The notes beneath the pieces were generated by a model. That model made no database searches and had not been told where the DNA came from. It saw only the letters and a program-made list of their open reading frames with translations. From Reichenbachiella faecimaris (GTDB taxonomy: Bacteria; Bacteroidota; Bacteroidia; Cytophagales; Cyclobacteriaceae), in NCBI RefSeq assembly GCF_900176375.1, contig NZ_FWYF01000005.1:235095-299094 (forward strand): a DNA stretch of 64,000 nt, in the 5' to 3' direction. The stretch's first letter is position 1; each line of letters begins with the position of its first letter. The position numbers and the translations under genes are program-made. This document shows positions 16,828 to 25,060 of this stretch, in pieces.

Positions 16828-17502
16828 GTGGAAAAAAGTAGTGTATTCGATATGATAGGTCCAGTGATGATAGGACCTTCCAGTTCACACACGGCAGGTG
16901 TGGTGAGGATTGCCAGAGTTGGTGTCAGGTTGCTTGGTGGCATTCCTGATGAGGCAGAAGTGATTTTCTACAATTCATTCGCTCGTACTTACGAGGGACA
17001 TGGTAGTGATCGTGCTATTGTTGCGGGTTTGTTAGATTACAAAACGGATGACAAACGCATCAAAACATCATTTGATGAGGCAAAAAAAGCTGGTTTGAAG
17101 TTTAGTTTTAAGTCAGTAGGCAATGCTTCTACCAAACACCCAAATACCATTCACTTGAAGTTGAAAAAAGGTAATCAATCTGTAACCATGGAAGGTGAGA
17201 GCAGAGGTGGTGGTGTTGTGAAAATTGTAGAGGTGAATGGCTTTACGGCTGGATTTTCAGCTAATCTGCATACGATTATAATAGAAGCAGATGATGTGCC
17301 AGGCAGCATCACTTTCATTACCAGTGTGATTGCTCATGATGATTGCAATATTGCAACTATGACAGTTTCAAGAAAAGGAAAGCATGATTTGGCATGTCAG
17401 ATTCTGGAAATGGACTCTGGACTCAATGATATCACGCTTGAGTATTTAAGAAATTTAAAATGGATAAAAAATGTCATTTACATACCTGACATTGATAAGT
17501 AA
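16828..17502 (+). CDS. sdaAB: L-serine dehydratase, beta subunit (with ACT domain)
   Basis: 224 residues starting with GTG at 16828. The N-terminal SDH beta domain carries the family signature IGPSSSHTAGVVRIAR. Residues about 145-220 form an ACT-type domain (IIIEADDVPGSITFITSVI), usual in two-subunit iron-sulfur serine dehydratases. The enzyme deaminates L-serine to pyruvate and ammonia. The alpha subunit that carries the iron-sulfur cysteines and catalytic loop is not in this window and must be encoded elsewhere. The tolC-like gene starts seven bases downstream, so cotranscription is likely even though the functions are unrelated. Confidence 0.85.
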   Translation: MEKSSVFDMIGPVMIGPSSSHTAGVVRIARVGVRLLGGIPDEAEVIFYNSFARTYEGHGSDRAIVAGLLDYKTDDKRIKTSFDEAKKAGLKFSFKSVGNASTKHPNTIHLKLKKGNQSVTMEGESRGGGVVKIVEVNGFTAGFSANLHTIIIEADDVPGSITFITSVIAHDDCNIATMTVSRKGKHDLACQILEMDSGLNDITLEYLRNLKWIKNVIYIPDIDK

Positions 17503-17509
17503 AGTATAA

Positions 17510-18958
17510 ATGAAAAACCTAACAAACTTGATACTGAGCTCATTGCTTTGCCTTTCCGTAGGCAATGGTTGGGCACAAGACTACCAATATTCTCTTGAAG
17601 AATGTATTAAAATAGCATACGAAAAGAATCTAACCATTCAGCGAAGCCAGTTAGATTTAAGAGTGAGTGAGGTTACCAAAAACCAGTCAAAACTGGAACG
17701 CTTACCAGACTTCAATATGGGTGCCAACTACGGCATCAATTGGGGGCGAACCATCGATCCAACGACTAACAATTTTGTCACAGAGCAACTCAATTCTTCC
17801 AATATCAATGGACGGAGTAATTTGACCGTGTTTAATGGCATGCAAATTCACAACAGCATCAAACAGGCCAATATCAATTATGCAGCTTCTCAAGCAGAAT
17901 TAGAAAAAGCCAAGAATGATGTGGGACTGAATGTAGCTACGCTCTATCTCAACGTTATTTTCAATCAAGAACTGTTAGCGAATGCTCAGTATCAGCTAAA
18001 TAGCACCAATCAGCAACTGGACAGAACTAAGAAGCTCGTGGATGCTGGGGCTTTGCCTGTAACCAATTTATTAGACCTCCAGGCTCAATCAGCTAGCAAC
18101 GAGGTAAATGTGATCAACTCAGAAAATAGTTATAATCTAGCTGTTTTGAATTTGAAACAGGCCTTGTTGATTCCTGCTGGAGACCGATTTGAAATTGAAA
18201 TTCCAGAATTAGTATTGAAGCCTGATGAAACGGCATTGATGACTCCAGGAGAAATTTACAAAACTGCTGAAGCCACTATGCCAGAGATTAGAAGTGCTCA
18301 GTTGAGAATAGAGGAAGCAGATTTGAATTATAAAATTTCAAAAGGAGCTTACTCTCCAACTTTCACTGTTTCGGCAGGCTTCAATACCAACTATTCTAGC
18401 TTTGCAGATCGAGAACGAGAAATTTATGATGGCACAGTTCCAGCCACGGTTCCTATAGGTTATGTGCCTTCTTCAGGTGAAACTGTAGTGTCTGATGTAA
18501 GTCTACCAAATGTGGTAGATACGCAGTCTAGCTTTCCATTGGGAGAGCAGTTCCAAGAAAATATCAGCAAGAACATTGCTTTCAATTTAAGTATTCCCGT
18601 TTTCAACAAGTTAAGAACTAGGGCAGAGGTGCAGCGTTCTATGTTGAGCAAATACAGAGCAGAGGTCTCTTCTCAAGAAGTACGCAATCAGCTTCGCCAA
18701 AATATTGAAACTTCCTACAATGATATGATCGCAGCAGCCAAGACTCATACTGCCAATCAGAGGCAAGTAGAAGCACTTGAAGAGGCTTTCCGGGTCACAG
18801 AGAACCAGTTCAATTTAGGAGCAGTGAACTTTGTAGACTATCAGGTAGCTACTAACAATCTATACATGGCGAGGTCAGATTTAGTTAGGGCCAAATTCGA
18901 TTTTATTTTCAAACAAAAAGTGCTGGATTTCTATTTAGGCAAACCAATTACTTTCTAA
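17510..18958 (+). CDS. TolC-family outer-membrane efflux protein
   Basis: 482 residues with a signal peptide cleaved after GWAQ. The mature protein starts with YSLEECIKIAYEKNLTI, the typical opening of Bacteroidota TolC-family proteins, and contains two long helical coiled-coil regions with internal repeats (QAELEKAKNDVGLNVATLYLN in the first half and QNIETSYNDMIAAAK in the second). It forms the outer-membrane channel of a tripartite efflux or secretion pump. The periplasmic adaptor gene starts four bases downstream. The inner-membrane transporter is not adjacent, so the system may pair with an ABC or RND pump encoded elsewhere. Confidence 0.88.
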   Translation: MKNLTNLILSSLLCLSVGNGWAQDYQYSLEECIKIAYEKNLTIQRSQLDLRVSEVTKNQSKLERLPDFNMGANYGINWGRTIDPTTNNFVTEQLNSSNINGRSNLTVFNGMQIHNSIKQANINYAASQAELEKAKNDVGLNVATLYLNVIFNQELLANAQYQLNSTNQQLDRTKKLVDAGALPVTNLLDLQAQSASNEVNVINSENSYNLAVLNLKQALLIPAGDRFEIEIPELVLKPDETALMTPGEIYKTAEATMPEIRSAQLRIEEADLNYKISKGAYSPTFTVSAGFNTNYSSFADREREIYDGTVPATVPIGYVPSSGETVVSDVSLPNVVDTQSSFPLGEQFQENISKNIAFNLSIPVFNKLRTRAEVQRSMLSKYRAEVSSQEVRNQLRQNIETSYNDMIAAAKTHTANQRQVEALEEAFRVTENQFNLGAVNFVDYQVATNNLYMARSDLVRAKFDFIFKQKVLDFYLGKPITF

Positions 18959-18962
18959 ACTC

Positions 18963-20303
18963 ATGGCTAAGAAAAAAAATAACAACAAGCTAATCTATGG
19001 ACTGATTGGCGGAGCAGTAGTATTGATCATCTTCCTAATCGTGGGGAAAAAGAAGGGCTGGATAGGAGAACGCGAAAAAACTGAGGTCACATTTGGTGAA
19101 GTAAGGAAGGTGGATATTACTGAAAAGGTGAGTGCATCAGGCATGATCCAGCCTATTGTAGAAGTAAAAATTAGCCCAGAAGTGTCGGCTGAAATCATAG
19201 AGTTAAATGTAGAGGAAGGTGATTCGGTCACTCTAGGTGATGTGCTGATTAAACTGAAGCCCGATAACCTCAAGTCAGTGTTGGATAGAACCAGAGCATC
19301 ACTGAATCAACAAAGAGCAAATTTGGCTGATGCTGAAGCCAGACTGGCATCTGCAGAAGCTTCTTTCAAGCGTTCTGAATTGGAATACAAACGACAGTCC
19401 CAACTGCATGAGTCAAAAGCTATTTCTAATGCAGATATGGAATTGGCTGAGGCTAATTTTAAGATAGCCGAGCAGGACTTGAAGTCGGCAGAGAAGAATG
19501 TAGAAGCTGCTGGATACGTGGTAAAAAGCGCATCAGCCACAGTAAAAGAGGCCAACGAAAATCTAATGTTTACTACCATTACTGCGCCCATGGCCGGTAT
19601 TGTGTCTAAACTGGATGTAGAGAAAGGCGAACGTGTAGTGGGTACTTCTCAAATGGCTGGTACTGAGATGATGCGAATTGCCGATTTAGGTAATATGGAG
19701 GTCCGTGTAGATGTCAATGAGAATGACATTGTACGCGTAGCCGTAGGCAATGAAGTAGAAATAGATGTGGATGCTTATTCTTACTTGGATAAGAAATTTA
19801 AGGGACGAGTGACGGCTATTGCCAATACGGCCAATGCTAAAGCTTCGCCAGATGCAGTCACTGAATTTGAAGTGAAAATCAGAATTTTGAATAGCTCATA
19901 TAAAGATTTAGTGGCTGACAACAAGGTGCCATTTCGTCCAGGTATGACAGCTAGTGTTGATATAGTGACTAATACCAAAAGAGATATTCTATCAGTGCCA
20001 TTAGGTGCAGTAACAACCAGGATTCCAAAAAGCGAAAATAAAGAAGAGGATGATAAGTCCTCCAAGCGTAATCGAGAAGAAGACTTAAAGGAAGTGGTTT
20101 TCGTCAATGTAGATGGCAAGGCAGAACTGAGAGTAGTCAAAACGGGAATCAGTGATTTCGACAATATTGAGATTGTGGAAGGCGTATCAGAATCAGAACA
20201 AGTAATCACTGGACCTTATCTGGCCGTATCTAAAAAACTGGAAGAAGGTGATTTAGTGAAAGCACAGGAAGAAAAGGAGGATAAAAAAGAAAAGAAAGAA
20301 TAA
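18963..20303 (+). CDS. HlyD/MacA-type periplasmic adaptor (membrane fusion protein)
   Basis: 446 residues. A single N-terminal membrane helix lies at about 10-26 after a lysine-rich start. A lipoyl/barrel-sandwich half-motif follows (VKISPEVSAEIIELNVEEGD), then a long alpha-helical hairpin rich in Ala/Glu (about 100-200). The second lipoyl half is ITAPMAGIVSKLDVEKGE and the beta-barrel domain comes next. The last 45 residues are very charged and end in a Glu/Lys run. It bridges an inner-membrane pump to the TolC-like channel encoded just upstream. The MacA-like arrangement would predict an ABC exporter, but no such gene follows. Confidence 0.87.
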   Translation: MAKKKNNNKLIYGLIGGAVVLIIFLIVGKKKGWIGEREKTEVTFGEVRKVDITEKVSASGMIQPIVEVKISPEVSAEIIELNVEEGDSVTLGDVLIKLKPDNLKSVLDRTRASLNQQRANLADAEARLASAEASFKRSELEYKRQSQLHESKAISNADMELAEANFKIAEQDLKSAEKNVEAAGYVVKSASATVKEANENLMFTTITAPMAGIVSKLDVEKGERVVGTSQMAGTEMMRIADLGNMEVRVDVNENDIVRVAVGNEVEIDVDAYSYLDKKFKGRVTAIANTANAKASPDAVTEFEVKIRILNSSYKDLVADNKVPFRPGMTASVDIVTNTKRDILSVPLGAVTTRIPKSENKEEDDKSSKRNREEDLKEVVFVNVDGKAELRVVKTGISDFDNIEIVEGVSESEQVITGPYLAVSKKLEEGDLVKAQEEKEDKKEKKE

Positions 20304-20869
20304 TTTTACGAGGTATGCTACTCAATCAACTTTATGCTATCATCATTGGCTAGCTCCATCCATTATATTAATCCTTGCTAGGATAACATCAGTTAAAATT
20401 CATCTACAAAGCGTCTACAAGATCCTATTTGGACTAAATACATGTATACTTTTGACCAACAATTCTTTTTTTTGGATGCAGAAAAATTAAAACTATTATA
20501 TGAAAATAAAATTTTCAATCCTCGGCATAGCATGCTCATCCAAAATATTGGTTAACTGGCACATAAAGTATCTGAAATTGCTAGAAAATTGATCCGCTTG
20601 ACGCAGTCAATTATTTAGTCTAACTTTCTAGTTCCGCCTATCCAGTTCTGCTTTTACCCATTTGAATGTGATAATAATGAGATCTACCTAACCTGTCAGT
20701 ATTGCTATGTGCTAAAAGGTAAGTGTAGGTTGAAACTTGCAGGTTTTAGTCAACTGACAAGTTTGATAGTAATCCCCTTCTTCTCAATAGGCAATTTTGC
20801 CCATTGAATTTGAATGGTAATTCTATTTTTATGGACCTATACCATTACTTTATTCTTAACAAATAAAAA
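20304..20869. other. 566-base non-coding region
   Basis: No convincing gene is present. A 30-codon ORF at 20500-20592 has no family resemblance. A TAnnTTTG-like Bacteroidota -7 element (TACTTTTG, 20447-20454) with a TTTG at 20428-20431 lies upstream of it, but the 15-base spacing is short. A bulged hairpin at 20733-20764 (AAACTTG...CAAGTTT with inner CAG/CTG) has no T-run. The rest is AT-rich and would include the promoter of the TPR regulator at 20870. Confidence 0.5.
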
Positions 20870-22720
20870 ATGCAGCCATCTTTAAAAATAAGTTATCATA
20901 GGATTGTCTTTCTGTTTCTTTTCTTAAATCTTTATTTACAAAACCTTCATAAACTATGGGCTCAAGAGATTTCAACATCTCAAATTGACTCCGTCATTTT
21001 GGTGGCATCTGAATTGATTCAAGACAATAATAACGACAGCACACTTATATTGACAAGCTTTGCGCTCGATAAGAGTATAGAGCTTGACTATTACTTAGGG
21101 CAAGCTCGCGCGCAGGTCGTTGAGTCCAGCTACTATTTGAATAAGGCTCAGCTTGATTCTTCGGAAATTCTTTTTACAAGAGCTGAAGAAATTTATACTG
21201 AAAATGGTCTAATTGGTGATACTATACAATCCAAGTATCACTATTTGTTTTTAACCAGGGGAGCTTGGAATATATATAAAAGAAATTTTGCTGAAGCAGA
21301 ACGCCTTTTAACGATGGGGGCGAAGCTTTTTCTAAAAGAAGGGGATAATCGTCGTTACAATAATTGTCTCAATAGTTTAGGTCGGATCAATGGAATGAAA
21401 GGGAATTATGCCCAAGCCTTAGACTATTTTTTAAAAGCTTATGATCTGAACGAAGGTAAAGAGTCATTAAATGCCTCGGTGATTTTAGGGAATATTGCCT
21501 TGTGCTATAAGTATCTTGGCCATGTAGAAAAGGCGACTCAATATTTTAAAGAAGGGTTGGAAATGGATATAAAGAATGGCTGGCGTAGTCAAATGAATAA
21601 GTACAATGGGTTGGCAACGATTTATAAGCAACTTGACAACCTTGATAGTGCCATTTATTATGATAAGAAGGCTTTTGAGGCAGCACAAGAATTTGGGAAT
21701 TACAGCACGGCGGTTATTTCGTTGGGAAACTTGGCGCAGTATTATGTGCTAAAGCAGGAGTTTGATCTTGCCAATACAATGATGAATGAGGCCTTGCAAT
21801 TGGCCGATAGTGTAGGAATCAAAAGTGTAGAAGAGCAATTTGACATTATAAAAGCGGAAGTTTTTTATGATGAACAGCAATACGACAGTACCTTGTATTA
21901 CGCTCGGAGAGCGTTAGCCTCTACTTCGCAATATTCACATCGAAAATTCTCCTCTATCATAACCCACCTGATGTCTAATACTTTTGAACAACTGGGTGTA
22001 TTGGACTCTTCCTTGTACTATTTGAAAACGCATCATGCTTATGAAGATTCGCTATTCAATAAAGAGAGTCAGAAAAAAGTCACTGAGCTATATACAAAAA
22101 TGGAGACGCTGGAAAAGGAGAAGGAAATCAATCTACTGCAAAAGAACAAAGAACTGGAGGCAGTGAAGAAACAGCGTCTGCTTGTTCTAATATTTGCTAT
22201 TTTGATGGTGGCTGGTTTACTGGTTGTAACCTTGATCTATCGGTACAAGGGTAAACTGAGAAAAGAGGAATTGAAACAGATTAAGCTGCAGAATGATCTG
22301 GAGCAAGGACAGGCCGATTTGTATAAGCAAACACTAAATATGATCCATATGAACAACCTGATGGATAGTTTAGAAAGCCAGGTAAAGGAAATTATTACCA
22401 AAAAGAGTGATCCCGAGTATCGGAAGATTTTGCATACGATCAAGATGAACAAATCCTTAAAGAAGGATTGGGAAAATTTCAATAATTATTTTTCTAACTC
22501 ACATTCTGAGTTTTATGAGAAGCTTACGAGTCTCAATGATAAGCTATCAAATCATGAAAAAAGAGTTTGTGCTTTGATCAAACTGAACCTGAGCAACAGA
22601 GAAATAGCTACGATCTTGAATATTGAGAATAGAAGTGCTGTAATGATCAAATACAGAATCAAGAAAAAGATTGGTCTAGAAGAACACAACGATCTCAATA
22701 AATATGTACAACAGCTCTAA
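20870..22720 (+). CDS. Membrane TPR regulator with LuxR-like C-terminal helix-turn-helix
   Basis: 616 residues. An N-terminal hydrophobic signal (about 10-30, ending LWAQE) is followed by a periplasmic TPR array (about 40-400; examples YNNCLNSLGRINGMKGNYAQA and ILGNIALCYKYLGHVEKA). A transmembrane helix sits at about 435-455 (LLVLIFAILMVAGLLVV), followed by a coiled coil and a C-terminal domain at about 550-616 containing LSNHEKRVCALIKLNLSNRE and NIENRSAVMIKYRIKKK. That end resembles the LuxR-type HTH of Bacteroidota one-component TPR regulators. The layout suggests an envelope signal sensed by TPRs and relayed to DNA across the membrane. Targets are unknown; the globin cluster downstream is a candidate. 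Confidence 0.75.
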   Translation: MQPSLKISYHRIVFLFLFLNLYLQNLHKLWAQEISTSQIDSVILVASELIQDNNNDSTLILTSFALDKSIELDYYLGQARAQVVESSYYLNKAQLDSSEILFTRAEEIYTENGLIGDTIQSKYHYLFLTRGAWNIYKRNFAEAERLLTMGAKLFLKEGDNRRYNNCLNSLGRINGMKGNYAQALDYFLKAYDLNEGKESLNASVILGNIALCYKYLGHVEKATQYFKEGLEMDIKNGWRSQMNKYNGLATIYKQLDNLDSAIYYDKKAFEAAQEFGNYSTAVISLGNLAQYYVLKQEFDLANTMMNEALQLADSVGIKSVEEQFDIIKAEVFYDEQQYDSTLYYARRALASTSQYSHRKFSSIITHLMSNTFEQLGVLDSSLYYLKTHHAYEDSLFNKESQKKVTELYTKMETLEKEKEINLLQKNKELEAVKKQRLLVLIFAILMVAGLLVVTLIYRYKGKLRKEELKQIKLQNDLEQGQADLYKQTLNMIHMNNLMDSLESQVKEIITKKSDPEYRKILHTIKMNKSLKKDWENFNNYFSNSHSEFYEKLTSLNDKLSNHEKRVCALIKLNLSNREIATILNIENRSAVMIKYRIKKKIGLEEHNDLNKYVQQL

Positions 22721-22867
22721 TTTCTATAACTCTGGTAGATAAAATCTTGACGTTGTAGATCCTCCATTTGATTTGAGCTTGTTTTATGGCAAACCATTGT
22801 TAATAAACATATAGACTCAAAAAAGACGTCTTTCTTTTCTTCTAAGGGCATTTTTTAATTTTCATAT

Positions 22868-22922
22868 ATACCATTTGTAAACCTCAATCTTGATTCGTAA
22901 AAATCCATGAATACCATTTGTA
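22868..22922. repeat. Pair of 12-bp direct repeats upstream of the globin gene
   Basis: ATACCATTTGTA occurs at 22868-22879 and again at 22911-22922, exactly 43 bases apart (about four helical turns) and 70 bases ahead of the globin start codon. An imperfect third copy (AAACCATTGTTA) lies near 22789. The spacing puts both copies on one face of the helix, so this may be an activator or repressor site. Binding is inferred. Confidence 0.4.
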
Positions 22923-22991
22923 TACTGAGAGAATAGGTGATCCAAATAAAGCTATTATAGATTTACTCAGAACTTTTAAAACAAAAGAAAT

Positions 22992-23426
22992 ATGAATGAA
23001 AGAGAGTTAATGCTGGTAAAATCTTGCTGGCAAACCGTAGCTCCAAATGCCATCCCTTTGGCGATGAAATTTTACGATGATCTGTTCGAGGCAAAGCCTG
23101 AGTACAGAAGACTATTTAGCGGTGATATGAATAAGCAAGCTGAGAAGCTCATGATGACACTGGGTTTTTTGATGGCTAATGTGGACAGAGTAGACAAAAT
23201 CAAAGATGCAATCCATAAACTCGGTGCGTTACATGTGAAATTTAAGGTTTTACCTGAATATTATCCACCTGTTCAAAAAGCCCTTGTAGGTGCCATTGCG
23301 CAGTTTATGGACAATCAGTGGAGTTATGAGCACGAAGATGCATGGAACAAACTTATTTCTGCAGTTGGAGACATGATGATTGAAGGAACGACAAAGAAAA
23401 GGTTTTCTTGGAAATTCTGGAGTTAA
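22992..23426 (+). CDS. Single-domain globin (flavohemoglobin-type globin fold)
   Basis: 144 residues covering a whole three-over-three globin. The F-helix segment is LGALHVKFKVLPEYY, with proximal heme ligand H81 and the VxPEYY pattern of the bacterial flavohemoglobin/Vitreoscilla class. The CD region has the conserved Phe in RRLFSGDM. No reductase domain is attached. Likely roles are binding O2 or NO, storage, detoxification or sensing. It is followed 39 bases later by a second, diverged globin-like gene on the same strand, and a pair of 12-bp direct repeats stands upstream. Confidence 0.85.
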   Translation: MNERELMLVKSCWQTVAPNAIPLAMKFYDDLFEAKPEYRRLFSGDMNKQAEKLMMTLGFLMANVDRVDKIKDAIHKLGALHVKFKVLPEYYPPVQKALVGAIAQFMDNQWSYEHEDAWNKLISAVGDMMIEGTTKKRFSWKFWS

Positions 23427-23465
23427 GTCGATTGTTGCTTGGTTTTCATAGAAATGATTTAACAA

Positions 23466-23912
23466 ATGAAAGATCTGAATATTAGAGAGCGAAAAAATAT
23501 TAGAGATACATGGAAAGTACTGGCTCCAAATATTCATGAATTTGCTTTTTCTTTTTATTCCAATCTGCATTCATTGGATTCTTCTCTCGTGCCGTTATTC
23601 GAAAATGAATTTGGAATAATCAAACAGGGAGATAAAGCATTGTATGTATTAGGTTTTGTAGTTGCCTCACTCGATAATTTGATGGTGGCGAGAGAAGGTA
23701 TAAAAAAGGCTTTAGAGGGCGTTTTTATGGAGCATCAGCACATCAAAAGGGCTGATGAACAAAAAGTGATGAAAGCTTTCTTGCAGGCCATGAAATCTAC
23801 TCTGAGAGGCGTATGGACAAATGAAATTGCCATATCCTGGTATAGACTTTTGTCACTTATTTCAGCTGTTTCTATTGGGACTAAAATTGAATTTGAAATT
23901 CCGGTAATATGA
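23466..23912 (+). CDS. Divergent globin-like protein, proximal histidine not conserved
   Basis: 148 residues. It aligns without gaps to the preceding globin over the B to F helices: WKVLAPNIHEFAFSFYSNL matches WQTVAPNAIPLAMKFYDDL, and VLGFVVASLDNL matches TLGFLMANVDRV. On this alignment V86 stands where H81 of the first globin binds heme. The nearest histidines are H90 and H92, one helical turn later. It may therefore bind heme in a shifted register or not at all, as in the heme-free globin domains of RsbR-type sensors. Its stop overlaps the start of the next gene (ATGA at 23909-23912), so the two proteins are made together. A sensory or regulatory role is inferred. Confidence 0.55.
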   Translation: MKDLNIRERKNIRDTWKVLAPNIHEFAFSFYSNLHSLDSSLVPLFENEFGIIKQGDKALYVLGFVVASLDNLMVAREGIKKALEGVFMEHQHIKRADEQKVMKAFLQAMKSTLRGVWTNEIAISWYRLLSLISAVSIGTKIEFEIPVI

Positions 23913-24289
23913 TCAATAATTTCCCCAAAAATAGAGAACCTAATGCACTAAAAATTAAAAATTGGTGTATCGAAACATTTTCGTCAGCCAGTTGGCTTAT
24001 AATCGTTTCAAGGTGTTACCCTGAATTGCTCGAGTGTGATAGAAAAGTATCCATAGTCAATATTCATGAACGAACAGTGTTTGACGAAGATCATATTAAT
24101 ATTTTGAATAGATGTATAATGGAACTTTATGATTGCGTAATACCAGAAGCTATAAGTTCCTATAGTAGCAATTTTGATGTGAAAAAGGGATTCAAGATAG
24201 AATGGTTGGATAGAGTAACTGGTAGAATGAAAATATCATATACATTGAAACGACCACTCAACTGGTTCACTGATTTATTTAATGAATAG
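23909..24289 (+). CDS. Unknown protein coupled to the divergent globin
   Basis: 126 residues, soluble, family not recognised. It has no signal peptide or membrane helix, three cysteines in its first half (CIETFSSASWLIIVSRCY) and another two in CIMELYDCVIPEA. The C-terminal third looks strand-rich and basic (IEWLDRVTGRMKISYTLKR). The start overlaps the stop of the globin-like gene by four bases, which implies stoichiometric production and probably a shared function or complex. Confidence 0.5.
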   Translation: MINNFPKNREPNALKIKNWCIETFSSASWLIIVSRCYPELLECDRKVSIVNIHERTVFDEDHINILNRCIMELYDCVIPEAISSYSSNFDVKKGFKIEWLDRVTGRMKISYTLKRPLNWFTDLFNE

Positions 24290-24623
24290 TAAGAAATAGT
24301 GCTGTTGCTTTTTTTGTACCGATCAAGCCTAAAACAATTAAAATTTGAAGATTATCGAATAAAAAATGGTCTAAGAAAAGCTTATCACCTTTGACTGAGA
24401 GTAGTACTTGCTATATATCTGAGGGTGGAGAGCTTTAACTCATAAGAACTATGAAATTCTGACTTTGGGTCTTAGTTTTCTGCAAAAGAAACTGAGACTC
24501 GTACATGATACGATTAAAAAAATGCATGGAATCAGTTTTCTTAAACCTACACAGAAGTTGTCCTCCTAAGTTTAAAGACTGTGCCATTATTTATTTGTAG
24601 ATCGGTTAAAAACAAAAAATGCT
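24290..24623. other. 334-base region between the globin group and the STAS-like gene
   Basis: It contains a short open stretch (24423-24569) whose translation resembles a broken LuxR-type helix-turn-helix (separate entry). The rest is AT-rich, with no clear terminator, RNA gene or promoter match. Confidence 0.4.
24423..24569 (+). pseudogene. Possible remnant of a LuxR-type DNA-binding domain
   Basis: Following an in-frame stop at 24420-24422, the frame reads 48 codons to TAA 24567-24569. It contains LTHKNYEILTLGLSFLQKK and then VHDTIKKMHGI. This recalls the LuxR HTH pattern LTxREx-EIL-x-L-GLS...HDTVKKH with a few residues missing. No start codon fits and the domain is incomplete. If real, it is the tail of a lost response regulator beside the hybrid kinase gene. 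The similarity is judged by eye only. Confidence 0.25.
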
Positions 24624-25046
24624 ATGGTAAGAAATGAAAACACTGTTTGCGATATCAATTTCATTGATGAGTATGAATTTGAAAGTAGAATCAAAACGGT
24701 AAGTGATAATATTTTGATTTGGATTGAGACTGAACAAACTTTTGAGAAAAAGATACCAGGACTATATAAGAAGTTTGATAAGCTGGTTTCTGAATTCGAC
24801 AAGGTTGATATCATTTTTGATATCAAAAAGATTTCAGAATTTAGACTTAATCCTATTCAAAGAAAGCTATGCCGAAGATTTTTTGACGTAAATCAAAATA
24901 AGCTTCGACATGCTTACATAGTCACAAAAGATCAGACCTTTTTGAGGCTAACGTCAAAACTTCTAATGAGAAATTACTTTGAGTTAATCACCTTTCACAG
25001 CAGTAGAGAAGAAGCACTAGATATTATCAACCTAGCCAGAATTTAA
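24624..25046 (+). CDS. STAS/SpoIIAA-like protein
   Basis: 140 residues, soluble. The pattern of alternating strands and helices (ILIWIETEQTFEKK, VDIIFDIKKISEF, HAYIVTKDQTFLRLTSKLL, FELITFHSSREEALDII) is that of the short STAS/SpoIIAA-like proteins often encoded beside kinases in Bacteroidota. In those, the last helix carries an EEAL motif like the one here. Such proteins usually act as signalling adaptors. The hybrid histidine kinase gene begins 14 bases downstream, so the two are almost certainly cotranscribed. The family call is by fold pattern and context. Confidence 0.45.
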   Translation: MVRNENTVCDINFIDEYEFESRIKTVSDNILIWIETEQTFEKKIPGLYKKFDKLVSEFDKVDIIFDIKKISEFRLNPIQRKLCRRFFDVNQNKLRHAYIVTKDQTFLRLTSKLLMRNYFELITFHSSREEALDIINLARI

Positions 25047-25060
25047 AATTTTCAGGTAAT

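Noticed and set aside
20500..20592. 30-codon ORF with signal-like opening in the 566-base gap after the HlyD-type gene
   Set aside because: The composition is not convincingly protein-like after residue 12 and the promoter-like element before it has abnormal spacing.
20733..20764. Hairpin AAACTTG...CAAGTTT upstream of the TPR regulator
   Set aside because: Two bulges, no T-run and no link to a coding feature. It could be a riboswitch-like leader but nothing supports that.
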